Source: Corbicula japonica (Eukaryota; Mollusca; Bivalvia; Venerida; Cyrenidae). From it: a stretch of 64,000 nucleotides of DNA. The translations under genes were made by a program, and so were the position numbers. How positions within the stretch are numbered: position 1 is the stretch's first letter; each line of letters begins with the position of its first letter. Positions 22,851-35,799 of the stretch are shown piece by piece. Below the pieces are notes generated by a model. That model did no database searches, was not told the origin of the DNA, and was given only the letters and a program-made list of their open reading frames with translations. The stretch spans positions 10,486,849-10,550,848 of the forward strand of contig JAZAYU010000011.1 of assembly GCA_038501625.1 (NCBI GenBank). The letters run 5' to 3'.

Positions 22851-24911
22851 ATAGTTGCAGGCAATTATTGTCAAAATAATTTTGAAGAAAATAACGTAAC
22901 TATTTGGATGTTTGAAAAAAAATTGAGAAAGTGATTGAGTGTCAGTTATTACCTTAGTCAGTTCAGAAATGTTGAAATATTTGTTAATGTTTGTCAATTT
23001 TGGAACAGCTCTCAACCAAAAAAAATCTGTTTTTCGATAAATCATACAATCTGCAAGCTTAAGCTGCTCGGTAAACGGAATTCCTTTGTCTTGTATTTTA
23101 ATTTTAGTAGTATGTGTCACACCTTAAGCAAATGGGGTTTATTGATTTTGCGACAAGAGGAGAACCTGATAGAATCCCATATGCTTTAAGGGTGCTTCTC
23201 TGGCCCCCGAATAGCAAACAGTGTTGATCCTTTAAATATTTAGGTGAACAGTTTACTTTAGAATCGCCCTTAGCTGTGCCTATAAAGTGAAGTAACCTCT
23301 GTGTAGAGTTAAAGAAAATGTTGAAAACAGAATTTTCAAAATTGAATGGCCTTTTGAAATCAGATTTGTAAACGTTAAACCATCTTTGAAACTAGCTTGG
23401 AGCTACGTCGCCTTAAACTGGGTGTAAAAGTGTTTCGGTAATCATAATCAACAGGAATAAATATGGGCCAATCAAAAAAGCATATTATAAAACGCATATT
23501 TATATTTACCAATTTACAACACTTTATTGGTTGAAAAACTAGGTCAAAGCCAACTTAGACAACTATTGCCGAAGTAAGGAACTGTGCTAAGGCTATTGAT
23601 AAATAATTTCTCACTAAAATTTGACAAATCTCCAGCTGCTGTTTTGATATATGTGTGTCTGACAACGTATACACTACTTCAAATCCAATTATGTAATAAT
23701 AAAACTGACAAGTGCCCAGTGGGAAGATCTACGTCAATCTGCAAGGATTCCAGTAGCTTTCCTGCTTTTTGTCAGACAACTTCTGTTTACTGTGATTATG
23801 TAACTTCTTCACAAAAGTAATAACATGAATTCTGAAGTATTTTCAAAATGATAAACATGTTCACACAGTCACTCCATGCAAACGATTTCACCGATTCCAA
23901 AATTGAAATTAAGAAAGTTAACTGGCAGGAAAAGCCACATGCAGAATACGCAACCTCCTAACATGACAAAAGAGTAAAGAAAACGCGAGACCATTTTTTA
24001 TTTTAAAAAGGATACACAAACATTAAACGAAAAAGAGAATTACATGATTAAGAGAAGTTATACCCGGTGTTAGGTTTCCCCAATCTTACACTTGCACTGC
24101 TAGGTTTTCATGAATAAAAAGCGCATTGCCTAGGTTAAGCATCTCCAACCTACTCGACAATAAACCAAAAGTAGCCAAAGATACTTTCAAGCAAAATGGG
24201 TAGGTAGTCTATGGCTTTTCTGAGACCAGAGTTCCAAGATTTTATCTAGCAACTAGACAGTAAACATTTAGGTAAAAGTGAAATGTGCATGTCAGGAAGT
24301 CACATCCAGAAAACACGTCATTTTCACACAGTCAACAAGTAAAGATGAAAAGAGAATTTTGTAGTTTGTCGAAAAGTTTCATTAGAATGTTCTTGTTTTA
24401 GAACTCAAAATAGGGACGATGTTAAATAGAAACTCCACATTAATTTTGATATTGAAATCAGGATGTCCTCTTCTAAAACTGACATGTTTTTAACTCGTTC
24501 AGACAGATCGAACGTTCCGTAGAACAACAGAACGTACGTTTCCCGCTCTTCGTAATTTCTAATTACACAGTAAATGTAATCTTCACTGGAAGGTACCAAC
24601 ATTTAAAGTGTAAGTAAATAATGCTTACATGTCAGACGGAGTACGCAAGGGAAATCACAGCTCATACTTTAAAAGAATCTTTACTCGTAAATGCTTCAAA
24701 AACACAGATTATTTCAAGGAACTGGATATTGTTTATTCAAGTGTTTGATAGTAAAATATTAACGTTTGAAATTAAGGATCAAAAGCATTGTGAAAATAGC
24801 AGGCTCCCTTTGATTGAGCCCATTTCATCATGCTTATGATAATACAATATCTCTGAGCTCACGTCCTGTAGCCCCTTCACTGGCGAAAGCGGAATTCTTC
24901 CTATGGGTCAT

Positions 24912-26902
24912 ATGGATCAAGGGCTTTGTGGTCGTAACGATACTTGTAGTACAAAATCTCTTAGTCATGAGTTAATGGGTCAAGGGCTTCGAGATCGGTC
25001 TAGTAATACGCCATGGTGCTGGTAGAACAAAAGCCCTTAGTCATGAGCTAATGGATCAATGGCTTCGAGATCGGTCTAGTAATACGCCATGGTGCTGGTA
25101 GAACAAAAGCCCTTAGTCATGAGTTTCTGGGTCAAGCGCTTCGAGGTCAGTCTAGTAATAAGCCATGGTGCTGGTAGTACAAAATCCCCTAGTCATAAGC
25201 TAATGGATCAAGGGCTTCGAGGTTGGTCTAGTAATAAACCATGGTGCTGGTAGAACAAAATCCCTTAGTCATGAGCTAATGGATCAAGGGCTACGAGGTC
25301 GGTCTAGTAATAAACCATGGGGCTGGTAGAACAAAATCCCTTATTTATTAGCTAATGGATCAAGGGCTTCGAGGTCGGTCTAGTTATAAGCCATGGTGCT
25401 TGTAGTACAAAATCCCTTAGTCATGAGCTAATGGATCAAGGGCTTCGAGGTCAGTCTAGTAATAAACCATGGTGCTTGTAGTACAAAATCCCTTAGTCAT
25501 GAGCTAATGGATCAAGGGCTTCGAGGTTGGTCTAGTAATAAACCATGGTGCTGGTAGAACAAAATTCCTTAGTCATGAGCTAATGGATCAAGGTCTTCGA
25601 GGTTGGTCTAGTAATAAACCATGGGGCTGGTAGAACAAAATCCATTAGTCATGAGCTAATGGATCAAGGTCTTCGAGGTTGGTCTAATAATAAACCATGG
25701 GGCTGATAGAACAAAATCCATTAGTCATGAGCTAATGGATCAAGGGCTTCGAGGTCGGTCTAGTAATACGCCATGGTGCTGGTAGTACAAAATCCCTTAT
25801 TTATTAGCTAATGGATCAAGGTCTTCGAAGTCGGTCTAGTAATAAGCCACGGTGCTTGTCGTACAAAATCCCTAAGTCATGAGCTAATGGATCAAGGGCT
25901 TCGAGGTCGGTCTAGTGCTAAGCCATGGTGCTTGTAGTACAAAATCCCTTAGTCATGAGCTAATGGATCAAGGGCTTCGAGGTCAGTCTAGTAATAAACC
26001 ATGGGGCTGGTAGAACAAAATCCATTAGTCATGAGCTAATGGATCAAGGGCTTCGAGGTCGGTCTAGTAATACGCCATGGTGCTGGTAGTACAAAATCCC
26101 TTATTTATTAGCTAATGGATCAAGGGCTTCGAGGTCAGTCTAGTAATAAACCATGGTGCTGGTAGTACAAAATCCCTTAGTAATGAGCTAATGGATCAAG
26201 GGCTTCGAGGTCAGTCTAGTAATAAGCCATGGTGCTGGCAGTACAAAAGCCCTTAGTCATGAGTTTCTGGGTCAAGCGCTTCGAGGTCAGTCTAGTAATA
26301 AGCCATGGTGCTGGTGGTACAAAATCCCTTAGTCATGAGTTAATGTATCAAGGGCTTCGAGGTCATTCTAGTAATAAGCCATGGTGCTGGTAGTACAAAA
26401 TCCCTTAGTCATGAGTTAATGTATCAAGGGCTTCGAGGTCAGTCTAGTAATCAACCATGGTGCTGGTAGAACAAAATTCCTTAGTCATAAGCTAATGGAT
26501 CAAGGGCTTCGAGGTCGGTCTAGTAATAAGCCATGGTGCTGGTAGAACAAAATCCTTTAGCCATGCGCTAATGGATCAAGGGCTTCGAGGTCAGTCTAGT
26601 AATAAGCCATGGTGCTGGTAGAACAAAATCTCTTAGTCATGAGTTAATGTATCAAGGGCTTCGAGGTCAGTCTAGTAATAAACCATGGTGCTGGTAGTAC
26701 AAAATTCCTTAGTCATGAGCTAATCGATCAAGGGCTTCGAGGTCGGTCTAGTAATAAACCATGGGGCTTGTAGAACAAAATCCCTTAGTCATGAGCTAAT
26801 GGATCAAGGTCTTCGAGGTCGGTTTAGTAATAAACCATGGTGCTGGTAGAACAAAATCCCTTATTTATTAGCTAATGGATCAACGGTTTCGAGGTCTAGC
26901 GG
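24912..26902 (+). repeat. 76 bp tandem satellite, about 26 copies
   Basis: The unit is 76 bases and begins agtcatgagctaatggatca, continuing agggcttcgaggtcggtcta, gtaataaaccatggtgctgg and tagaacaaaatccctt. Units vary at a few positions (cgg/cag, aaa/aag/acg before ccatgg, gaac/gtac), and some adjacent units share variants, which indicates growth by unequal exchange. The period is not a multiple of three, so it is not a protein repeat. Units copies 1 and 3 hold a single related sequence (atgaattaagggctttgtga...aataagccatg, 18,899 and 33,533), which is the probable seed. Confidence 0.95.
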
Positions 26903-27040
26903 GTTCGCCTATTATCGCAGGCCAGCGTGAGATATAGGTTAAAATTGTATTGATTTTAAACAGTTAGATCAAAATACAATGACAGTGTCTTACTACACGA
27001 TCAAAAGAAACTCGATGTTTCGTACCATGACTAAAGCTGT
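26903..27040. other. Unique junction after the satellite
   Basis: About 140 bases not found in copies 1 or 3, between the end of the 76 bp array and the point (about 27,040, ctgttaccttccatttattc) where homology with copy 1 resumes at about 19,275. Confidence 0.55.
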
Positions 27041-27897
27041 TACCTTCCATTTATTCCTTTTCTTTATATTAAAGTTTAATTTGATTTTTACTCCAGATGT
27101 TTCCTACCATTGGAAAGGCCGTTTGATTCTCAGTTAGCAATTCATACACACCAGAATCTCACAGCGATACAATCGAATATATTCCCAAAGTTATGCTTAA
27201 CGCAAACTGAAGTTTATTTGAAATTGTCGGAAAAGTACATCCACAACAAGATCCTCATTTAAGATCTTCAAAGAAACAAGTTTTTATTCGGGATTTAAAT
27301 AGACGAATGGGCATTAACTTCATTCTTGTTGGCTCAGCGAAAATTAACGCCCGAGTTTAGATTGGTTTCCTAATTTTCTGTGTTAAATATTTAAACAAGC
27401 AGCTCAACAAGGGCTCAAGTCGTAATAAAAGATCTATTTCTTGCTTTTAAATATACTTCATGTAAGACGTTGACATTAACATTAATTACCAGTTATAGAT
27501 AAACAAAACTTGAGACAAAATGCAAACATAAGCAACATTTTTATAAAAACTAGGAAAAAAACTCATTGCCGGTCCGATTCAAAAAAAATAAATTTATTTA
27601 TCTGTAACTGTTGTTAACATTATGGAAAACAACTTTGAAATTATAAAAGCAACCAAACACAGCAAATATCAAAGCATTGCAGACTTGGTTGAGTTGAGCC
27701 TGTTCTTGGACATTAATGAAACTGCAACACACTGAGTTAAGACAAAATAATGCTCTGATAACCAAGTACGTGCATTATATGTAAAAGGAAATAATTTTGA
27801 ACAAGGTCCTAAAATGCACACAATTTAAAAATATCAGTACATGTACTTACATGTATATCTTAAAACAGGACTCTAGCAGGTTCATTCGTTACTTGGC

Positions 27898-28708
27898 AAT
27901 TCTACAGCCCACAAATGATAAACTTTAATTCTGCAGTTCAGTTTTTAAGTCGGAAAAAGTCTATGCATCAACACACCCTCCATACAGCCCAGACCTGCCC
28001 ATTGCGAATATTCCTCTTTCTAGAATTGAAAAACCCACACATGAAGGACAAGAAGTTCGCTAGAATCTTAAGTACCAGTTTCTGATTAGTGTACTCCAAA
28101 TTGGAGTATGAACATTTTTTCAAAAAGAGGTTTCAAAGATTAAAACGGTGTGTAAAAGTTAAAAGATAATTTATTGAAGGTAGCTAGACAACATGTTATC
28201 AAAGTTTGATGAGCGTTTCTGAGAAAACAGGTAATTTGGAAACGATTTTGAACACTCTTCGAAGACAAGTTTGTCATTTGCAACATTTGTAACCCGTTAT
28301 CACACGGGCAGACATTCAACCTATGAACATGTGTTTCTCTTTTTGGTGGTTTTCGTGTTCGGTGGCTTTCAAAGTTCCCTTTTCATCAATTTCAAAATGT
28401 CATTTTATCGCTGACCTTCAGTTACTATCTTATTTGTCTTGTTCAATGGCATTTAAAGTTCCCATTTGATCAATTACAAAATAAAAATCAGTTTTATCGC
28501 TTGTCCAAATTTTTTTGCAAAATGTTCCAACGGCATTTTAATGTTCAAGAGAAAATATTGTCCCAACCTTAATAGAAGTTTATTTAATAAACAATCCAAA
28601 ATATATGAGACTAGCACACACTAAAACCAACATAAGAAAAAACTTGGTAACTTTAAAATTTAAATTACAATTGTCAAACATTTATTTAAGAAAACAATGT
28701 AATAGACT
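27898..28708. mobile_element. ~810 bp insertion private to unit copy 2
   Basis: Copies 1 and 3 read continuously across the site (cgttacatgg(t/c)taaacaa at 20,089 and 34,734), whereas copy 2 is split between cgttacttgg (27,897) and ttaaacaagaacaaatg (about 28,709). The insert contains R2-end sequence near 28,350 (gttcggtggctttcaaagtt, then cccttttcatc), repeated in weaker form ~85 bases later. No coding capacity or clear terminal repeats were found. Confidence 0.65.
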
Positions 28709-29479
28709 ATATTAAACAAGAACAAATGTATGTACGGCGCATATGAACTATTTTGTGGTGTCTGTTTTGAAACTGATCATTTATTAACCATACTCTCTCT
28801 CCCTTTCTCTTCTTCTTGGCTGCTTGGCGAGGCTGTGTCTTCTGAATGTGGCAAATTCATTTTTTACCAAAAAGCAATAATTACCGACATTACAAATTCT
28901 TCCTACTATTCTTGTGCTAAGTGCTTGCATACTTGCTGACAGGAGCTGTCTACTAAGATAATAACGTCAACGGCGAACGTTACTTAAAATTTCTCATATA
29001 ATTCAAGAGTTTCAAAGTTTATCTATCTGTCAACCTAATTCGTTACACCCTGTAATTTAGAAAAACACGAACAACACTCTAAAACAGGGATATTGATGAG
29101 TGTCTGTCTGCAGTTTTCTCAAAATGATCACAGTGACTGCCGCTAACTCGTGGTCTACGGAACGCTTTGAGAAAATCTGGATACCGGAAATCAATCAAAT
29201 GATTGAATTTCATCTTCTTTTTTTTTAATTTGAAAATGAAGTTAATGTAAGCTTTGGTATACATGTATTCGAGACAATTGGTATTCGTAAGGACCGTTCC
29301 AATTCGTGTATGATGTATTCAAGTCACTTGCTTGAAAAAAGTAAGCTTAATGATAAGACATTAAAATTCTCAAAACTGCATTTTTATTGATTTTTTATAT
29401 TCAAACTTCCTGTGATAAAAATGTTATAAATGTTTCGTCGTAAGGCATTTGAAATCTCATAGTTATTTCTATAAAGCTC

Positions 29480-29740
29480 AGAATGAAGTTTTGAAATGTA
29501 GAAACAACGTCGTAAAGTCACAATTCAGAATAAGAAAATTGTCAACTCCCTCAGGGGCCAATTTCTATTACATTTGTCTTTGAAATTTAATTGCTCTAGG
29601 ACATTTCAGAAGTATTTTCTTCAGTAATCCATTACTCTATGATTTAGCTTCTCTTGTACGGGAACAATACGGGAAATGCGGCTGAAGTAAATTGTTTTCA
29701 TGTCCGTGGGTTTATTACCATTGAGCATTTTGACGCGGAG
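29480..29740. repeat. Best-conserved block, unit copy 2
   Basis: Partner of 20,870-21,130 and 35,508-35,763. The - strand frame ends in NHRVMDY and a stop here, and stays open upstream of the M (through QHLQLRVK). Confidence 0.5.
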
Positions 29741-30154
29741 TTGTAAGTGCTGTGAATTGTGCTTTCGGATGTACTTTTGAGTTGTTTTTTTATAATGTTG
29801 TCAACATATTTTTTTTCTTTGAATTACACAAACTAGTAAAGTTGATAACACAAGTTTAACTGTAATAACTCAACATTGTATTTATACTACATGTATGTAT
29901 ACACAAAGATAAAATGTTTATAAAAGCAAACACTTCTAAATTATTCATTAAAATTATTTTATTATTATCAAAGGTTTCCGAAACGCATTTTAGGATACTC
30001 GGGGTCAGGCGGTTAACTCCATGTTTGCTACCTAATTCCTACAGTCTTCCTTATTTTAATAACGTCACAGGTTTGATACTCAAAAAAGGTAGCCTGACAG
30101 TATACAACATGACCTTTGTCAATTAACATTTAACTATGTTTCAACATAAACATA

Positions 30155-30235
30155 TAAATTGATATTACCCTTACTGGTAATCGAACCCGTACCGTAAGAT
30201 TACTTCAAACCGAATGAGTAAAACAAGTCCAGATA
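30155..30235 (-). other. tRNA-like B-box/A-box words in unit copies 2 and 3
   Basis: The - strand contains gagttatctggac (A-box-like) followed at suitable distance by gggttcgattacc (B-box). The same segment is at about 22,205-22,285 in copy 2, where the B-box is damaged. Copy 1 lacks it. This could be an old tRNA-derived SINE head. The stems do not fold convincingly. Confidence 0.3.
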
Positions 30236-30484
30236 ACTCAAAAGCACTATAGAAAAGCGCGATTTGATGTTAAGTTGGGAAGTTTTATAATTCGATTGTC
30301 CCCATCTTCTTCGTGTAGTTTAAGCTTCAGACCGCTAGTCATTCATCAAGTTACATTACAGTGAAAAGAATGCTAATTATTGATAGGCCATGATGGTGAT
30401 TATTTCTTAACGAAGAATTCTCTCACCAATCAAGTACCACGCTTTTAGTTCAGTTACAACTTAACAGCTCATAGAATAACATGA

Positions 30485-30850
30485 TGAAATGACTGCCAGG
30501 TACTACAAGCTGGTTTAGACTGCCTGGTATTAAAATTCGAGTGGTTTGACAATGACTGCAAGGAACTTAAAATAGGCAATGACTGCCAGAAATATTAAAA
30601 TACCAGCTGGTTTGGTAATGAAGTAAAAATAGGCAATGACTACCAGGTATTAAAATACGAGCTGGTTTGGCAGTGAATGCCATTAACTAAACTGGCACCG
30701 CCAGGTACTAAAATTATAAACTGGTTTGATAATGACTGCAAGGTACTAAAATACAAGCCGGTTTGTCAATGACTGCCTGATTCTTAAAATACAAGCCAGT
30801 TTTTCAATGATTGCCATGTAATAAAGATTACAAACTGGTTTGAACACAAA
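30485..30850 (+). repeat. gactgcc minisatellite, copy 3
   Basis: About nine imperfect units homologous to the arrays at 15,585 and 22,545, with more decayed units (for example actaccagg, tgattgccatg). Confidence 0.85.
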
Positions 30851-32710
30851 AAGTTGCAGGCAATTATTGTCTCAAAATAATTTTGAAGAAAATAACATAT
30901 TTGGATGTTTGAAAAAATAATAATTGAGAAAGTGATTGTGTGTCAGTTATTAGCTTAATCAGTTCAGAAATGTTGAAATATTTGTCATTGTTTGTCAGTT
31001 TTGGAGCAGCACTTAACCAAATATTTTTTCGATAAGTCATAAAATCTGCAAGCTTAAGCTGATCGGTAAACGCATGTTATCACACACACACACATTCACA
31101 ATCAGTCGAAACTAATATAACATTTCGATCAAGGCAATGCATTAAATACGGCTATTTTATAGTTATTATAATAAATAAATGGTGCGGTTTAAAGTTCTGC
31201 TTCCTATAATTAGACCGATAGTATAATATCAGATGATGTTCGCTGAGGTACTTTATTTACTCTGAAAATGAACACAAGCGTAAGTTCTGTATCAGAAAAG
31301 GTACCACAGAATTTATTTGTTCAGAACTGTGTAATACAAGTAACTGAATGCCTAGAATTCCTGTGTCTTATATTTTAATTCTAGTATTATGTGTCACACC
31401 CTGACCAAATGGGGTTTATTTTTTTTGCGACAAGTGAAGAACCTAATAGAATTCCATATGCTTTATTGGTGCTTCTCTGGCCCCCGAATAGCAAACCGTG
31501 TAGATCCTTTAAATATTTCGGTGAAAAGTTTACTTTAGAATCGCCCTTAGCTAAGCCTATAAAGTGAAGTAACCTCTGTGTAGAGTTAAAGAAAATGTTG
31601 AAAACAGAATTTTCAGAATTGAGTGGCCTTTTGAAATCAGATTTGTAAACGTTAAACCATCTTCGATAGTAGCTTGGAGCTATGTCGCCTCAAATTTGGT
31701 GTAAAGTGTTTCGGTAATCATAATCAAAAAAAATAAGAATTGGCCAATCGAAAAGCATAGTTGACCCCCCCTTATAAAATAATAAAACGCGTAGTTATAT
31801 TTGCAAATTAACAACACTTAATTGGTTGACAAACTAGGTCAAAGCCCGTTTAGACAGATATTGCCGAAGTAAGGAACTGTGCTAAGGCTATTGATAAATA
31901 ATTTCTCACTAAAATTTGACAAATCTCAAGCTGCTGTATGTGTGTGTCTGACACAACGTATACAGTACTTCAAATCCAATTATGTAATAATAGAACGCAT
32001 TAAAACTGACAAGTGCTCGGTGGGAAGATCTATGTCAATCTGCGAGGATTCCAGTCGCTTTCCTGCTTTTGTCAGACAACTTCTGTTTAATGTGATTATG
32101 TAACTTCTTCACAAAAGTAATTACCAATACCTTTAAAATACTTGAAAGGATTTTGTATTCTCCCAGGAAAAATGTTAAGAACAACTACATTTATTATGTC
32201 ACCAATTAAGAAAGCGTCTTTCAATATGGAAAAGTAGATTCATAGAAAAATTTAAATTGTTAGACGACAACTTATTCTAAAGTTTATTAAATATGATATA
32301 CACACAGACGAAGAAAAACGATTTGGTCACTTTCAAAATGAAAGTTCAAAAAGTTAATTAAGTCCAAATGCCGCGAGCAGAATACACAATCTCCCTTAAT
32401 GACAAAAGAGTAAAGAAAACGCGAGAACATAATTTCATTATAAATAATACATCACAAACATTAAACGAAGAAGAGAAATTGAAGAGTTACCGCCATTGAA
32501 ACGTCAGTGACATACCATTTTGGTACAAGGGTGTTAAACCTGGTACTAGAATTCCCCAACCACACACCTATGCCGTCTGGTTCTCAAAAATAAACTAGCA
32601 CAAGTTGCCTTGGTTTATCAACTCCAACCTACCCGACAATAAACCGAAAGTAGCAAGTGGTAATGTCAAGCAAAATGGGCAGGTAGTCTATGGCTTGACT
32701 GAGACCTGAG

Positions 32711-32852
32711 CCAAAGGTTATAAAACTGAGCATGGAAACCAGTCTCAAATCTCAAGCATCTGATTGGCTGAAATGGCGACCAGTCGCCATTTCAGCCAAT
32801 CAGATGCTTGAGATTTGAGACTGGTTTCCAAACTCAGTTTTATAACCTTTAG
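32711..32852. mobile_element. Palindromic foldback element, copy 3, with sibling empty site
   Basis: A near-perfect palindrome centred on ggcgaccagtcgcc (about 32,782), with arms of ~68 bases from aaaggttataaaactgag to ctcagttttataaccttt. Unit copy 1 has an uninterrupted site (gagacctgagcatctagag, about 18,145). Here the flanks are agacctgag on the left and agacctggg on the right, which may be a 7-9 bp target duplication with one change. This shows that the family was mobile after the unit was triplicated. Confidence 0.9.
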
Positions 32853-35507
32853 ACCTGGGCATCTAGAGCTCACAGAGCACCAAGACAGTATTGCAAAAAC
32901 ATTAAAAAAATTGAAATATGCATATCATAATTATGCACATCTAGCAAACATAGCCTCCCGACACAGACAAATCGTAAAGAGTAGAAATCAAAATAGTGAC
33001 AGTTATTAACAAAAACTTCACATCATGATATACAATTAAGGATGTCCTCTTTGAAAACCGACAAAGGTTTTTTTACTCGTTCAGACAGAAGGCACGTTCA
33101 TTCAAAGACAGATCTACAGAACGTAACTTTTCCCGCTCTTCATAATTTCTAATTACACAGCAGTAGAAATCTTCGCTTCGATTGCATCCATGTTCACAAT
33201 TACGCTTTCAGAGGAAAGAAACAAAATTCACTTTAAAGTGTAAGTAAATAATGAAAAATTGTCAACCGGAGTCCGCTAGGGAAATCACATTTCATTCTTT
33301 AAAAGAGTCTTTAATCGTAAATGCTTCGATAAGTATACACAGATAATTTCAAGGAACTCGATAATGTTATTTTAAGCGTTTGAAGACTGAATAAATATAT
33401 TTTTAAAATTGGAACAAACCTATTGTGAAAAAAGCAGGTCCTTGTTAATAGAGACTATTCATAGTACAAAATGTATCCGCTTACAAGCTGACATCTCTAC
33501 CCTGGTGAAAACGGAATTCTACCTACGGGCCAAATGAATTAAGGGCTTTGTGATAGTAACTGTCCACTAATAAGCCATGTAACGCCGCATATGAGCGTCG
33601 CCGCTTAAACAATTTGTTATCGTTAATGTGGTGATTTTCAACGCATAAAAAGGGCATCCGCGTTTATGAAGCAACGCTCAACGCATAAAGCAGAAATTTT
33701 GTATATGGGGCGCAACAGTGCCTTTTTGCCACATAAAGAGGATTAATTTAACTATTTATAATGAAACTAAAAAAAGAGTTCTATTATTTGTAGGAAACTG
33801 TGGTGATTACGTTGGTGATGATGATTTTCCTCCGTTTTCGAAATTTTATAACATTGGAGTCTCAAGAGTTGTGTTCTATTCATTCCATAACAAAATCAAT
33901 AACTTAAGCTGTTACCTTAAATGTATTTGTTTTTATTTCAAATTGAAAGTTAATTGTGTTTTTTCCCTCCCAAGTTTCCTAACATTCAAAAAGCCGATCT
34001 ATTTTTTCATAAGCAAATTTATCACAACAGAATTCCACAGTGATAAAATTAAATATACTTCAAAAGTTATGCTTAACCCAAACTAAAGTTTATTTGAAAT
34101 TGTCGGAAAAGTACAGCCACAACAAGATTCTCATTTAAGATGTTCAAAGGAAGTTTTTATTCGGGATTTAAATAGACGAATGGGCATTAATTTTATTATT
34201 GTTTTCTCAGCGAAAATTAACGCCAGATTTTAGATTGGTTTCCTAATTCAGTGTTTAATATTTAAACAAGCAACCCGAGGCTCAAGTCACAGTAAAAGTT
34301 TGTATTCTCGCTTTTTAATATACTTTAAGACGTTAACATTAACCTTAATAACCATTTACAGATAAACATTGAGGCAAAAATAAGCAAAAAATCAAAAACA
34401 AAACAACAATTAGGAAGAATACTCCTTGCTGGTCCGATTCAAGTAAAGAAATTTATTTACCTGTGACTGTTTTTAACAAAGATGAAAATTGAAAGCGACC
34501 AAAATACGACAAATATCAAAATATTGCAAGCTCGGTTTGATTGAGCCTGTTCATGGGCAATAATGAAAATGCAACTCACTGAGTAAATACAAAATAATAC
34601 TCTGATAACCAAGTACGTATACATTATATGTAAAAGAAAATACTTTTGAACAAGGTCATGAAATGCACATAATTAAAAAAATTAGTACATGTACTTACAT
34701 GTATATCTTAAAACAGGACTCCAGCATGTTCGTTCGTTACATGGCTAAACAAATGTATGTACGGCACATTTATCAACTATTATGTGTCTGTTTTGAAACT
34801 GTTCATTTTATGAACCATGCTAGATCTCTCATTCATTTCGTCTTAGCTGTTTTGGGAAGGCTGTGTCTTCTGAATATGGCAATTCCTGATATGCCTTTTT
34901 CACTTTTTTTTTTACCAAAAGCAATAATTACCGACATTACAAATTCTTTCTAATATTATCGTAATAAGTGCTTGCATACTTGCTGACAGGAGCTGTCTAC
35001 CAAGATAATTATTTCGAGCCAACGTCAACGGTGAAAGTTAAATTTCTCATATAATTCAAGAGCTGCAAAGTTTATCTATGTGTCAACCTAATTCGGTACA
35101 CCCTGTAATTTAGAAAAACACACATAACAATCTAAAACACGGATATTGATGATTGTCTGTCTGCAGCTTTTTCAAAACGATAACGGTTAGTGCCGCTAAA
35201 CCATGAGCAAATCTGGATATCAAAAATCAAACTAATGATTGAATTTTACTTTTGTTAAAATTTGAAAATGAAGTAAATGGTATAAATGTATTTGAGTCTA
35301 TTGTTATATGTACTGTTCCAAGTCGTGTATGATGTATTCAAGTCACTTGCTTGCTCGAAAATATAACCTTCTTGATAAGATATTAAATTTTTGATAACTG
35401 AATTTTAATAGATTTTTTTATGTTCGAAAGTACTGTGCTGGTAATGTTATAAACTTTTCATCGTAAGGCATTTGAAATTGCTTAGCTATTTATCGTATAA
35501 AGCTCAA

Positions 35508-35763
35508 AATGAAGTTTTGAAATGTAGAAACAACGTCGTGAAGTCACAATTCAGAATAACAAAATTGTCAACTCCCTCAAGGGCCAATTTCTATTACATT
35601 TGTCTTTGAAATTTAATTGCTCTAGGACATTTCAGAAGTATTTTCTTCAGTAATCTATTACTCTATGATTTAGCTTCTCTTGTACGGGAACAATACGGGA
35701 AATGCGGCTGAAGTAAATTGTTTTCATGTCCGTGGGTTTATTACCATTGAGCATTTTGACGCG
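35508..35763. repeat. Best-conserved block, unit copy 3
   Basis: Partner of 20,870-21,130. The - strand frame from the M to NHRVIDY and its stop is intact. Seven codons upstream of the M an in-frame TAA (caataacaacac) interrupts what is open in the other copies. Confidence 0.5.
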
Positions 35764-35799
35764 GTGTTGTTATTGCTGTAAATTGCGAAAGTAAGTTTG

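Larger units (their letters stand above)
21336..29780 (+). repeat. Triplicated unit, copy 2 (expanded by satellite and an insertion)
   Basis: Homologous to 14,556-21,180 in the same order and orientation. Landmarks: ttttccaacaaaactttcga (21,357), ggggtcaggcggttaactcc (22,040), taggccatgatggtgattat (22,431), minisatellite (22,545-22,850), ccatatgctttaagggtgct (23,178), gtgctaaggctattgataaa (23,586) and the conserved block (29,480-29,740). Differences: ~290 bp corresponding to about 16,105-16,390 and ~440 bp corresponding to 16,440-16,880 are missing, a ~2 kb 76 bp array replaces about 19,000-19,270, and ~810 bp is inserted at 27,898-28,708. Confidence 0.85.

Noticed and set aside
22580..23120. 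Two - strand frames over the copy-2 minisatellite
   Set aside because: Same reason as above. There is no consistent frame between the three paralogous arrays.
23584..23820. A + strand frame with KTDKCPVGRS...CQTTSVYCDY, also open in copy 3 (31,879-32,103)
   Set aside because: Copy 1 has an in-frame stop and the copies differ by frame-shifting indels. There is no domain match, so it is most likely chance in a duplicated non-coding segment.
24912..26902. CRISPR array
   Set aside because: The 76 bp units are contiguous tandem repeats without unique spacers, and the context is eukaryotic.
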